DNA of 64,000 bases from Mytilisepta virgata (Eukaryota; Mollusca; Bivalvia; Mytilida; Mytilidae): contig CM051519.1 of the NCBI GenBank assembly GCA_028015205.1, forward strand, positions 86,573,539-86,637,538, written 5' to 3'. Below the pieces are notes generated by a model, which was given only the letters and a program-made list of their open reading frames with translations, had not been told where the DNA came from and searched no databases. Positions 1 to 10,408 of the stretch are shown in pieces. A program made the position numbers and the translations under genes. Every line of letters starts with the position of its first letter. Positions within the stretch are counted from its first letter, which is position 1.

Positions 1-443
1 ATCACTTTAATCCCTGTATTATATGTATATTAGAACATATTTAATTGTTCATTTCAATGCTGTTTAATTAAATTTTCAAAGTACTAGAATAATTAGAATA
101 TGCTATAAATTGAAGAAGAAACTGAGATAATGATTATAGATCAATAGGTTGACTTCTGTGATCCGGACCATGTATACATACGCACTATACATCTAAACTT
201 TTGGCTGTTTTGATGCTGCTTCTAGATCGAATGACGTGGTAGTTACAAGAAGACAAAATCGGTTTCTATCATTTCGGTTCAGGTGTGGGATTTTTTTAAC
301 ACCAGACAATAGCGTGTGGTATTTTTGTTGTGATCGGGTGAATTCGATTCATTTCCATCTTTTCTTATTAATCAATAATTATTCGCCCTAATTGATGGTT
401 TGGAGATCTATTATTATTATACTGTTTCTTTGTTCTTGTTATT
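1..443. other. No gene seen
   Basis: AT-rich sequence without a supported ORF, RNA gene or recognisable repeat. It may be intron upstream of the duplicated cysteine-rich exon that follows, since a pyrimidine-rich tract and CAG end at 449. Confidence 0.4.
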
Positions 444-449
444 TTTCAG

Positions 450-575
450 TCATTCACTTAACCTATGCATAATGCAGAGTCAAGATCTGCTTAATTGCTA
501 CAAATGCGTGTATCCAGAATCTTTCCTGCAGTCATGTGACCCTTCATTCGTAAAAAAAACGGTGGCTAAGTCAAG
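450..575 (+). CDS. Candidate Ly6/three-finger-like exon, copy 1
   Basis: Exon-like segment of 126 nt between CAG (447-449) and GTGAAG (from 576). In the open frame it reads through LNCYKCVYPESF and SCDPSF, a spacing of cysteines (CYxC, then C followed by DP) that resembles the start of Ly6/uPAR or CD59-type three-finger domains. Both ends are in phase 2 and the length is a multiple of three, so the exon can be duplicated without changing frame. An internal ATG lies at 472. I see no other exon of this gene nearby. The family guess rests on a short cysteine pattern only; it could also be an unrelated secreted cysteine-rich exon. Confidence 0.35.
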
Positions 576-607
576 GTGAAGGAAACAGTCGCCGTTCGAA
601 ATTTCAG

Positions 608-733
608 TCATTCACTTAACCTATGCATAATGCAGAGTCAAGATCTGCTTAATTGCTACAAATGCGTGTATCCAGAATCTTTCCTGCAGTCACGTGACCC
701 TTCATTCGTAAAAAAAACGGTGGCTAAGTCAAG
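608..733 (+). CDS. Candidate Ly6-like exon, copy 2 with a lost cysteine
   Basis: Second copy of the exon at 450-575, offset by exactly 158 bp, with the same splice-site-like borders (CAG before 608, GTGAAG from 734) and the same open frame. The single visible change turns the TGT codon at 535-537 of copy 1 into CGT at 693-695, so a cysteine that should be part of a disulfide becomes arginine. If both exons were spliced in, the protein would hold two near-identical modules; if they are mutually exclusive, they would differ in one cysteine. No transcript evidence is available. Confidence 0.3.
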
Positions 734-759
734 GTGAAGGAAACAGTCGCCGTTCGAAA

Positions 760-2279
760 TTTTGCCGCTCAAGATTATATCACCATTATTGCGAATAATC
801 TTTCATATTGTTTTATATCACTTTTGTATATGTTTTGTGTAAGCATTCCGACCCCATATTATATTATGCGCAACAGTAAACTGTAGAAAATGTAAACTGT
901 TTAAAACTTGTACTTTCAGTTGCTGGATGTAAGTATAGATTTATTATTTACTTATTTTTATATTCAGTTTGTAACATTAACTTTATCATCAGGAAGAAAA
1001 TCTACAGGCAAAAAACATGCACATGCCAGTATCATTACCTTTACCAACACGACACATTAATCTAAGGTTTTTCATCTGTTAAGATATATGTTTTATATAT
1101 AAAACACTATTTTTTTCTAATTATTTATGCTTTAACATTTCCTTATAGGAACACATAACGAGAACAAAAAGAATTAAATATATATAAAAAAGAAAGAGTA
1201 ATCGAAGCATCTCGCTCCAACGCGATGTATAACATAATAATGTATTGCCTCAAAAGAATTATGGCATTGTCCAGTCCTTATATTTATAAAATAGTTTTTG
1301 AGAAAAGATAGATAGTTCTTCTATGACTATTTAAACTTTCTTAAACATTGTGTAGTATTTGCTCTCGAATTGCCCGTCTTTCATCCTTTTGTTTAACTTG
1401 ACTTCAGTCGTTTAGTATCATTTTCAGTCTTTTTCTGTTTCCCTATCGCTCTATCACAGAGTTGGAAATTATATTCCGCCCGACCTATTTTCTTGCGGGC
1501 AGAAATTATTTCTAGGAAGTACGATGGTCGCGCTGAAAAATTGTCGGAGTAAAAAAACAAAACCGGTAAATTTTGAAGTCAATATATTGACAAATTAGTT
1601 CCTTAAGTATTATATTACAACTTCCTGCGAATGCGACTAAAACCGCCATATTATACATGTCTTTGCCTTACTTCAGATAGAATTAATTTTGACCTTCTTC
1701 TGTCATTGAGATATTTTGAATAAATTAATGCGGGGGAGAGAACTTAATATAGAAGATTTATGGCGATAGGTGTTCATTGTAAAATCATGATCCGCAGTTG
1801 AGGAGTGCGGAGATAACTGTCGTTTTCGGCTGTGTCCAATTTTTTTAAACATTTCATATTGTATGCTAAGGTTAAACTTTCCGTGTAATATTTATTCAAT
1901 TGGCTATCCTTTCTTGTCGTTGTTTTTGCTAATGTCTCTAGGGTGAAATTGTCCAGAGTTATACGCACTATCTCGATTATTAATTTAAATTTGATATTAG
2001 ATGTTGCCCAAGTCGTCTACAAACGATGGTTTTATCAGCAATTACATAAAAAAAGAGAATATTCCGTCAGACTGTAAGAAGAAAAATTATCAGAATAACG
2101 ATATTGATAAAAATCAAATGAAATAAATAAATTTAAACTCATTCATAGTTGTAACAACAATAAACATTTTTTTTTCAATAAAAATACACAAATCTGAAAA
2201 AAATATTAGGGATTGGTGATTTGATTCAGCACTGGTTACTTTTGAAAGTAGACAGCTTTGCGGTCTGACTGAATGTCTG
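760..2279. other. No gene seen
   Basis: AT-rich noncoding sequence on both strands with many stops. No RNA gene or clear repeat was recognised. Confidence 0.4.
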
Positions 2280-2281
2280 CC

Positions 2282-2332
2282 TTAAGCGAATTTCCAACCC
2301 TGCTCTACCAACTGAGCTAAGGGAGAACTCCA
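2282..2332 (-). repeat. tRNA-like fragment (box A only)
   Basis: On the minus strand 2302-2319 reads TAGCTCAGTTGGTAGAGC, a textbook tRNA D-arm/box A. The bases after it do not form an anticodon arm or a GGTTCGA box B, so this is not a complete tRNA gene. It is best read as a tRNA-derived SINE head or a tRNA pseudogene fragment. Confidence 0.5.
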
Positions 2333-2453
2333 CTAGCACAGCTAATGGAAGGGTTATAAACTCGTTATCATGGTTACGGTTCTATAACTTCTATCATAAA
2401 CGAGAGAAGCCCATTACAATACAATAAAATAGACATGCTTATTGTAGCCACAG

Positions 2454-2552
2454 GATGCAGCGATTCAACTCTATTCAATTGTAACCCTCGTGTGTGTGGG
2501 ACACCTAATTTGAAGGCGTTATGCCCCATGACCTGTGGTGTTTGTGGTGCTG
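2454..2552 (+). CDS. ShK-domain exon 1
   Basis: A 99-nt exon-like segment between 'ccacag' and 'gtaaga' encodes six cysteines in the order C-x7-C-x4-C-x8-C-x3-C-x2-C (from GCSDSTLFNC to CPMTCGVCGA). That is the ShK/ShKT pattern found in many secreted animal proteins, such as astacins, tyrosinases and venom or shell-matrix proteins. The exon enters and leaves in phase 1, the same as the ShK exon at 5197-5292, so both probably belong to one gene built from one-domain exons. No catalytic domain is visible in the window, so the identity of the full protein is unknown. Confidence 0.6.
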
Positions 2553-2689
2553 GTAAGACATTTGTATTTGCATCCTTCAAATTGTACAATAAGTGTTTAA
2601 AAAACAAATTTCACAAAAAATTTTCTTCAAGGTGCAGTAGAGTTGCTACCATATCAAAATTTGAATCAGAATTCACTTTGTTATAGTTT

Positions 2690-3077
2690 TATATAGAGAA
2701 TAATTCATGGCAAAATCCGTATCACATTCCGTATCAACCAATATCACACAGATATGTATTCTTCAGTATATTATATTCAACTGGAGACTTGATACAGGGT
2801 ACGCGATACGGAACATACAATACAGGTTTTAGATAATCGTCTGTAACTAGAAATTATAAATCTAAGTGATAACTACTAGATATATGATAAATATCTATAA
2901 CCGATCTGATGCTTTCATGTAATCTTAATATTGATGAAAGCATTACTGAGTGTAAATATCTGCTCATGGAACGGATGTTTCATAATTTTAAAGCATCTTA
3001 ATCAAATCGAATTGTCTAATAATTTGGCTGCCATATGAAATCGGTCTAGACTTTTTTACCTCAACTGATTTACTATT
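2690..3077. other. No gene seen; probable intron
   Basis: AT-rich sequence between the two ShK-type exons. Nothing specific was recognised before the reverse-transcriptase relic at 3078. Confidence 0.3.
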
Positions 3078-3585
3078 TTGTCTATGGAATTTTCATGGTA
3101 TTTGAATATTGTACCATTTTTGGGCGGCACCATTCCAGAAGCGCCGGCGTATAGAGTGTATATTTCACAACTCATACGTTATTCCAGAGCTTGTGACAAA
3201 TACATTGATTTCATGGACAGAGCCCAGCTCCTGACGGAAAAGTTACTCAGACAGGGGTATGTTGCTTCTAAGTTGCAGTCAAGTTTTATGGACGTCATCA
3301 TGACTTGGTGACAGGTATGAAAAAACCGTTTCCCAAACGAAAATGGACCTGTTTCATTGACGTTGTCCCTTCCTCATACCGGATTTGACATGGGCAACAC
3401 ATCTCCCGGAGCACCTGCGTGTACCCCCGGTTTTTTGGTGGGATCCATGTTGTTCATATTTTTTTAGTTTTTAAGTGTAGTGTTTGTATGTATTTATTCT
3501 TGTCTTAGTTGTTCTCCAGAGTTTGTCAGTTGTATTCGATTTCCCCCTCCTTCGAATATCCCTTTGGTAATTCTAGACTATACAT
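3078..3585 (+). mobile_element. Reverse-transcriptase C-terminal relic plus conserved 3' tail (copy A)
   Basis: The frame from about 3110 carries PFLGGTIPEAPAYRVYISQ, then LIRYSRACDKYIDFMDRA and LLTEKLLRQGY, which I recognise as the C-terminal part of a YIDD-type reverse transcriptase that is abundant in bivalve genomes (Penelope-like or a related class; class not certain). After the stop at 3309-3311 the sequence continues in the family's noncoding tail: 'ccggttttttggtggga', 'ttctccagagtttgtcagtt', 'ccttcgaatatccctttggt'. The element is truncated 5' and dead. Other copies lie near 8.0, 20.9, 22.4, 37.4, 39.8 and 45.5 kb. Confidence 0.7.
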
Positions 3586-3589
3586 GTCA

Positions 3590-4070
3590 AACAGAAATTA
3601 AATGCTGAATCATTAATAAGTTTGAGTTTTCTACCAGTAAAAGGTCAGTTTGGGCCAATTTTAAAGCATTTTTATGACATTTTTGGAATAAGGACACTCA
3701 GAACCAAAACCATTTTTTATAATATAATTATTTTAAAGATATTTCAAATATCTTAATTCATTTGAATTTTCTTATCACTTGGCTACCAGATCCATTCAAC
3801 CGAGTGATACAATTGAACTTGCCCGATTTGTTCAAGCATGTTTTCAAGAGAAACCAAGAACATTTGGTGTATGAAATTTTCAGTGTGAAAAAAGAGATTT
3901 ATCAAATTTGGCAAAAAATGGTTGAAATATATTTTGAATATTTGTTTTACAAATTTTTGGATAGGTATCAGTCATTTCATATTTTTACATTTTTCAAGTG
4001 CATTTTTTTTCTCTATATGAAATTTCACGTACATAATTATATTTAAGGTATACAAATAACTTCTTTAAAA
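3590..4070. other. No gene seen
   Basis: AT-rich noncoding sequence, possibly degraded repeat; open frames here are short and without recognisable motifs. Confidence 0.3.
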
Positions 4071-4072
4071 CT

Positions 4073-4310
4073 TCTTTGATACCAATTTTGATGCACAAAA
4101 TGTGCACATTTCGTCGATCAGTTGTGCTCAAGGTCTAAATAGTTGAAATCAAAAACAATAATCCAAAATGTTTAAGTGCAATTCAAAATGACCAAAAGGG
4201 CTTATGCCAAAACCATCTAAAAACAGAGCTATGCAAAAGTAAATTTAAGTATCAATTTCGACACCATTTCGGGCTAGTATCGAAATAATAGCAACTGAGC
4301 TGAGGAGTCC
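4073..4310 (-). repeat. Interspersed repeat, minus orientation (copy 1)
   Basis: Segment with 'gcacaaaatgtgcacattt', 'ttgtgctcaaggtcta' and 'tttcgggctagtatcgaaat' is the reverse complement of the segment at 8560-8880, with moderate divergence. Degraded minus copies are also seen at 6280-6410 and 23885-24070. No coding capacity was recognised. Confidence 0.6.
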
Positions 4311-4589
4311 ACCAGCAGTGGTATAAAAATATATAAAATGTTTACAAAACAATGGTAAAATCTTTATGTTTTCATGAACGACTCAGCAAACCTAGTTAAG
4401 TTTAAACTTATTTATTTATTGTGGATTGGGAAACAAGTTATATTTACTTATATTATTCTTTCTCCAATGGGCAAAGGAGAGAGCGGTCTGGCTGTCTTTT
4501 TTATATCTACAGAGGAGTCTTTTATTAACGTGCCATATATGTACATGTTTTATCGAGACCATCCTAGCAAATGGTGTCGATAGAGCATC

Positions 4590-4668
4590 ATGCCAAATAG
4601 AAATCGAAACAAGGATCTTTGGCTACACCGTGCGATGCTCTAATCACTACACCACGTAGCAAAGTTAA
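4590..4668 (-). repeat. tRNA-derived SINE head
   Basis: The minus strand reads GTGGTGTAGTGATTAGAGCA (box A type) followed about 40 nt later by a box-B-like TGTTTCGATTTC. The acceptor and anticodon arms do not pair well, so this looks like a SINE promoter head, not a functional tRNA gene. Confidence 0.45.
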
Positions 4669-4669
4669 T

Positions 4670-5190
4670 TAGCCACCAGAAAACCAAAAATCCATTCCAC
4701 GAATGGAAGTTTCCAGATAGTAGTTAAAATTAATTTTAATGGTTACAACGATGTTATTTGTCATGAAAATGGAAATAAAAGTTATACGAACGAATAATTG
4801 GTATTTTATAGAAATTTGTTTTACCTGTTAAAATAATGGTAAAGAGAAATTATGATTTTATCACATAATGCAATGCCGTTGTAAATGTTATGCTAACTTA
4901 AGGCTTATATAAAACACACAGACTGCATAGTACAAGAGAAAGCCATAAACAGAATAAAACAGCACACAAGACAAAGACAGAAACTTTGTATTTAATACCA
5001 CTAACTGCAAAAAGCAAGGTCAAACCAAAAGGTGCATGAGATTATGAAATAAGATAATTATAAATAGTGAATTGGTTTCTAAGACCGGAAATTTTATGCA
5101 GTTTATGTATTTGAAATAAATCGTGTCTGTGTGATTGTATGTTCTCGTGCTGCAGAAGACATCATCATATTATTTTTATTTTTTTATTTT
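4670..5190. other. No gene seen; probable intron
   Basis: AT-rich sequence leading to the pyrimidine-rich acceptor of the second ShK exon. Nothing else is recognised. Confidence 0.3.
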
Positions 5191-5196
5191 TATTAG

Positions 5197-5292
5197 GATC
5201 GTGTAAGGATACACAACTTTTTAGCTGCAATAGACTTGTATGTTCGAACGCCAATTTGAAATCGTTGTGCCCAGTGACTTGTGGTACATGTG
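5197..5292 (+). CDS. ShK-domain exon 2
   Basis: A 96-nt segment follows a long T-rich tract ending 'tttttattag' and precedes 'gtaagc'. It encodes GSCKDTQLFSCNRLVCSN and then LCPVTCGTCG, again six cysteines with ShK spacing. Exon borders are phase 1 on both sides, matching the exon at 2454-2552. Sequence similarity to exon 1 is clear (FNC/FSC, NLKALCPMTCGVCG against NLKSLCPVTCGTCG), which suggests domain duplication within one gene. The introns between them contain repeat relics. The start and most of the gene are not identified. Confidence 0.6.
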
Positions 5293-5535
5293 GTAAGCAT
5301 TCCACGAATTTATCATGTAAAGTTGCATTCTTTCATATTCACAGGGCATATTGTTTTCAAGTTTTGAAAAGGTGATAGGTAATTGGGAACAAAAGGTCGA
5401 GTGTGAAATGATTAAGAATTAAGGGATTCAGACATATAGTCGCAAAGTTCAAAGAACACATGAAGAAGTAGCTGATAGAATTACAACTGTAGCAAAATGC
5501 ACCATTAAAGAGATTTATTAGTTTCACAATGAGAG

Positions 5536-5623
5536 AGAATTAGATATCGCTTGATATCGTGGCGAGTTTATAATTAAATCCAAATTAAATAACTAGAGTT
5601 GATATTAAGCGATATCTAATTCT
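5536..5623. repeat. Foldback repeat, about 23-bp arms
   Basis: The left arm 'agaattagatatcgcttgat' (5536-5555) is repeated as its reverse complement at 5602-5623 with one mismatch in the arm, around a 40-nt loop. It resembles a small foldback MITE. No flanking duplication was resolved. Confidence 0.8.
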
Positions 5624-6053
5624 TACGAGTTGTTAAACCTGTGCCTCTTATGACCCTTCGGGGATATTTGTTTGTTTGTGATTCGGCGTCCGGGCTGCGG
5701 GAAGTCTTAACCTTCACTTCTCTGTGACGTCAAATAATGCTGTGCAAAGGTGGCTTTCATATATCCTGTCTTTGTGCAACAAATTTTTTATCAATCAAAA
5801 GATACGAATTTCATACCTAATCACGCGTTGACCAATCAAATGAGTAAATTTTTCATATCGCTGTGTACGACATGGTACGAAATTTCCCAAACCGTCCGAG
5901 AGTAAGATAATACCCGTCAATCATAAGAGAAAATATGAGTTTTCCTGGATTTAATTAAAGAATATAGTTTTATGTCTTTTTTATTTAATTTAGTATTTGG
6001 GAGGGGGGTAAATTATATTTTATAATCATTAATCGTTTTTTAATTTATTTTAG

Positions 6054-6064
6054 GAGCTGGATAG
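6054..6064 (+). CDS. Possible terminal micro-exon of the ShK gene
   Basis: After the T-rich 'ttaatttattttag' the next bases joined in phase 1 would encode only Ala-Gly and a TAG stop, so the protein would end shortly after the last cysteine of the ShK domain. An AATAAA follows a few bases later. This is consistent with a last exon, but the segment is too short for real support. Confidence 0.15.
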
Positions 6065-6279
6065 CAAGAATAAATGAAGCATGTTTTCCAAAAAAAAGAA
6101 AATACACCTTTGTTCGAATTCTTATTAAGTTATGTTGATCAGTGGGATATGCTCTGTTTTTCTCACATCTCCACTTTCAGATTTCTTTTTACCTTACCAT
6201 TTTGGACTTTTCAGGCATTGGAGTCCGTAGTACAACAGTTTTCGTTATTATTTTAGTTTTCCTAAATGTGGCCTTCGAG

Positions 6280-6410
6280 CATTCCGAGGTTTAAAATACT
6301 GCAAGCCAAAATGTTAATTAAAAAAGTTGAAGATCAAATTCAAATATACCGAAAAGGTAGAACCAAAACCATCTAAGGACAAAGCCATGCTTTAAAATCA
6401 TTTGCTATAA
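6280..6410 (-). repeat. Degraded interspersed repeat (same family as 8560-8880)
   Basis: Contains 'gaagatcaaattcaaatata', 'aaaccatctaaggacaaagc', shared in order with the copies at 4073-4310 and 23885-24070. Minus orientation relative to 8560-8880. Confidence 0.4.
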
Positions 6411-6412
6411 AA

Positions 6413-6846
6413 TATCTATGACTCAGAACTGTATGTTCCCATGGATTTTGGCCTGATCCCCTAGTGCCAATCTGTATCTATTACTCAGAACTCTATGGAT
6501 TTTGGCCTGACCCCCTAGCGCCAATTTGTATCTATGACTCAAAACTTTATGGACTTTGGCCTGATTCCCTTGTATCTTTGACTCAAAACTCTATCGATTT
6601 TTGCTTGATCCCCTAGTGCCAATTTGTATCTGTGAATCAAAACTCTATGGACTTTGGTCTGGTCCCCTAGTGTCAATTTGTATCTATGACACAGAACTCT
6701 ATGGATTTTGTCCTGATCCCCTTGTGCCAATATGTATTTATGACTCTGAACTCGATTGATTATGGCCTGATCTTTTAGTGCCAATTTGTATCTATGACTC
6801 AGAGCACTATGGATTTCGGCATGATCCCCTGTTGCCAATTTTTATC
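6413..6846. repeat. 54-bp minisatellite, about 8 units
   Basis: Tandem units containing 'tatctatgactcagaactct', 'atggattttggcctgatccc' and 'ctagtgccaatttg', with point changes and one shortened unit near 6560. 54 bp is 18 codons, so the minus strand stays open for about 300 nt as an 18-residue repeat (HRYKLALGDQAKI type). I regard that as a by-product of the period, not as a gene. Confidence 0.9.
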
Positions 6847-6849
6847 TTC

Positions 6850-7990
6850 TATTGTTTCGATTTTAAACTTTTTAAGTCTTGAGAATTGTCAGTCAAATAT
6901 GATTTGTTCGAATATGCAGATAAATATATCTTAGGGCATAATTTTTGTCGTCATTAAACTTTTACTCAAAAGACGTATTTAACAGGATTGTTTTCAAAGC
7001 CATGGGAAAAGTTGATAGGAAATTATATCTGGTGTAAAAAATTTACAGGTAAAAGTTTTTTCTACATTCCACATTCAAGGACATGCAACTAATCAACAGG
7101 TCCCACATACAACAGCCTCAAACTGTGTTAAATAATAATGACAAAGTGAAAATAGACCTTTAAATCTGTAAATAACGGGAAATCTTAAGATGAAGATGAT
7201 TACTCTAACGATTATAGTCTTGGCCAATATATCTCAGTTAAGTGTTGAAAACATCTCATACATATAAATAGACAGATTAAAGATCAAACTAACTGAGACC
7301 AATTACAAGTACATTATCAATACTGCAGTGTTCAATTGCGAGCTCTCATTATATAGGAGTGTGTCGGCGTTATCCTGCTTTTCCAAACCTAGTCATGAAC
7401 ATACTCAATGAAAGTTATCTAGAAAAGCAATTCAATCAAACAAAATTTAAATTTAAATATGCATGCTCATTTTTGTTATCTCTGTTGGTGATCTAGTAGT
7501 TTCAGATAAAATTTGTTCCTATTTTTTTCCATTAATACTGTATATTGTTTAAGTGTACGGTTCCCAAAATAAAAAAGGACCATTCTATTCAGTGACATTT
7601 AGACTCAATTTTTCCATCAAATTTTTTGGGGCACAGGAATAGGACCACTTTTCCCTGTATTTGTTTCACTCAAACCTTTTATTGTAAACGATTGTAGACA
7701 ATACATTTTTATGTAAGCAAACAATTATATTATGCCGAATTATTAATAAGTTTTCTAACCACAAATGTCGTGTATATAAGCGATTTGGGTAAATTTGTAT
7801 CACATTTTGGAATATTGCCAAGAAGGAAATTTAGAACCAAAACCATTGTACAAATGTACTGTCATATGAAAGGAGATGTATAAACTTACAGCAAAACATG
7901 TGTTTTGGTTCTGAGTGTCCTTCACAATTTGGCAAATTTATGCTAAAACTGTGTTCAAAAGCGACATTCAGGTATGTATATAAAAAAAAG
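6850..7990. other. No gene seen
   Basis: AT-rich noncoding DNA. Scattered short matches to the 'aaccaaaaccat' parts of neighbouring repeats, but no delimited feature. Confidence 0.3.
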
Positions 7991-7994
7991 TATA

Positions 7995-8163
7995 GTAACC
8001 CCAGGTTTTTTGGTGGGGTCCATATTGTTCATATGTTTTTTAGTTTTTAATTGTAGTGCATGTATTGTTTTGGTCTTGTCTTCGTTGTTCTCCGGAGTTT
8101 GTTAGTTGTTACGATTTTTCTCTCCTTCGAATATCCCTTTGGTATTTCTTGACTTTACTTATT
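7995..8163 (+). mobile_element. Retroelement 3' tail (copy B)
   Basis: Only the noncoding tail of the RT family is present: 'ccccaggttttttggtgggg', 'ttgtcttcgttgttctccgg', 'ccttcgaatatccctttggt', 'atttcttgactttactta'. There is no RT coding part before it. Confidence 0.75.
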
Positions 8164-8402
8164 AGTTATTATAAGCAAATCTTTAGAGATCATATACCAG
8201 GCTATGCCCGCAGAGATTTTAAAAGGTAATAAGTGACTTTTTCAAAATGGCCCTAGAAGTGAAATAAATGAAAGGGAAAATGGCCCTAGTTCTATTTTTG
8301 ACTGATTTTAACTCACATGTCATTACTTAGCTTTAATTAGTCGTCATTACAACGATCTTGTGCATTAAAATTGATATTGGTTTGTTACAGAAATTACAAG
8401 TA

Positions 8403-8528
8403 TTTGGTTTTTGGTCTTCCAAATGTTTCGGTTTTAATGCTGCTGATGAGAGGTAACTCCTTGAAATGCGTCGTATACAGCATAGTATAAATTTACTATA
8501 TCTAATGTTAGTATCTTTGGATTGTTAT
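8403..8528 (+). repeat. 126-bp interspersed repeat (copy 1)
   Basis: Runs from 'tttggtttttggtcttccaa' to 'tctttggattgttat'. An almost identical copy, with two differences by eye, lies at 17647-17772 in the same orientation. Here it is followed directly by the repeat at 8560-8880, so the two may be parts of one longer element. Confidence 0.85.
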
Positions 8529-8559
8529 ATTGAAGAATTGTATTTTTACGACTGAGTCG

Positions 8560-8880
8560 ATGTCGGTGCTGGCGGACTCAAAGTCCCGAGCATATCCCCA
8601 GCTCACTTGCTACCATTTCGATACTAGCCCAAAATTGAAACTTAAAATTTACTGTTACAAAGTTATAAAATTTGTGAAAACTAAGGAGTATCTCCCTCGT
8701 GTAAAGCTCTGTCCTTGCATGGTTTTGGCTTTACCCCTTTTGGTCATTTTGGCCATTTTGAATTTGCTCCACCATTTTGAATTGTGGTTTTGGTTTTCAA
8801 CATTTTAGATCTTGAGCACAACTGATGAGTCGTTAATCGACAAAATGTGCACATCTTGAGAATCAAAATTGGTATTTGAA
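8560..8880 (+). repeat. Interspersed repeat, plus orientation
   Basis: Contains 'ccatttcgatactagcccaa', 'tttggtcattttggccattt', 'gatcttgagcacaactgatg' and 'gacaaaatgtgcacatc'. It is the inverted partner of 4073-4310. An ORF on it is fortuitous. The direct link to the 126-bp repeat upstream suggests a longer mobile unit. Confidence 0.55.
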
Positions 8881-10408
8881 AGTAAATCTATCTCAGTCAT
8901 TTTGTCTTTCTTGTTACTGATATTAATGTTTATGTACGTGTCTAATGAATATATGATATATTTCTGGGAGTCCAATGGTGGTTTTATTTTTGACTTTTGC
9001 GTGTCCAAAGTCAGGAATATTGTTAAAATATTTGTTTTCGCAATCATATTTGATGATTTTATATTGTGTTTTTCTGCTGAATAATCTATTTTCTTTTCGG
9101 ATTCATTTTGAGTTTGAAACAAGGTTCCCTTCAGTATAAAACACCGTGTCAACTTTTACAAATTGTACATGTCTAAGTTTGGTAACATTATTTCTTCCTT
9201 TAATTAGATATATCAAACAGTGAATGTTATTTTGCAACTTGCCCTTTGCATCTGATATCTACGAATATCCATTTCATTTTCTCAGGTTTCTCTGTGATCC
9301 CCATGAAATATCATATGGTTGTTCCTTATGATAACTTCCATATGTTCAACGATTTGGCCCAGTATTTTGTTATTAGTCAACTATCATTAGTTTTTCTTTC
9401 TTTTTATAAGAATATGTTCTGGAAAATCTCCTCTTCCTTTTGCAATGAGTTGTACAACATAAGAATACATTTCTGAACTCCTTTTTAAACTTTTCCTAAA
9501 ATAAATGATAAGAATTTAGAAATCAAGTAGTTAATATGTTATTGGCTGTATAATACTTTTTTTTAATTTGTTTCTTAATAAAATCCAAGATATTTTGGGA
9601 TATTCCGAAAAAAAAACTCATATCAAGTTAAGAAGTTCAGAGAGTTGTGTTTTATAGACTGCTTTATTAAAACATAACCATACAATATTTATTGGCTTAA
9701 ACCTGTAAAATAATATATGAAATCTTCTCTAACGTAATTTCTAAGAAACCAATTGTTTATCCCATAAGCTGGTTAACTTTTTATCCATTGTTATATAAAC
9801 AGGGTTTTTTTTCTTTCCACTGTGAGATCAAGATGAGAAATCGTCAGGCTTTAAAAGAACACTGGGAATCAGTTGTAGGGAGTTATACTGTAATTTTGTT
9901 GTTTCCAGTCTATTCGACTCTTGGACGTCAGAGGACTCTCCATGCACATATAAAACTTAGAAATTTTCTGATTCTGTACATAATCGGAATCTATCAGTGT
10001 TTTACGACTGATGTATCTTATAGAATTATATTTATTCTTCAAACAGTTCATTGTCTTAAGTGATGTCTCCTAATTATCAAGAAGTTAATCAATAACTGTT
10101 TTGTGTTGATGGAAAATTTGTCACGTGTACTTTATTTGTGGTGAAATATCACATAATTTTCAGAGATAATTATTAAAATTGTTACATCTTCCTGATATGC
10201 ATTAAATGGTTACCATTGGACGTTAAACAATAATTCATCCATCGTAACATGGTTACAGGAGGGAAGCATGCGTGGTTTTCTTAAATGAACATTAAATTTA
10301 AATTCCAACAACATTGACATTGACTCGGCCATAGTCAATTCTAGATTAAAGAATGCTGCATTAACTTGTACCGTACGGTAAAGCTGTAAACGACATGATA
10401 CTCCATAG

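Larger units (their letters stand above)
444..759 (+). repeat. 158-bp tandem duplication containing an exon-like segment
   Basis: Two adjacent copies (about 444-601 and 602-759) are the same except for one difference that I can see, T536-type 'catgtg' in copy 1 against 'cacgtg' in copy 2. The unit carries a splice-acceptor-like 'tttcag' near its start and a donor-like 'aag/gtgaag' near its end, so a whole exon with both splice sites was duplicated. The near identity says the duplication is recent, or is kept identical, or is an assembly artefact. Confidence 0.9.

Noticed and set aside
2302..2319. Complete tRNA gene on the minus strand
   Set aside because: Box A is perfect, but anticodon arm, T-arm and acceptor pairing are missing.
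6539..6838. 99-codon minus-strand ORF with an 18-residue repeat
   Set aside because: It exists because the 54-bp minisatellite period is a multiple of three; no start context, splice sites or homologous domain.
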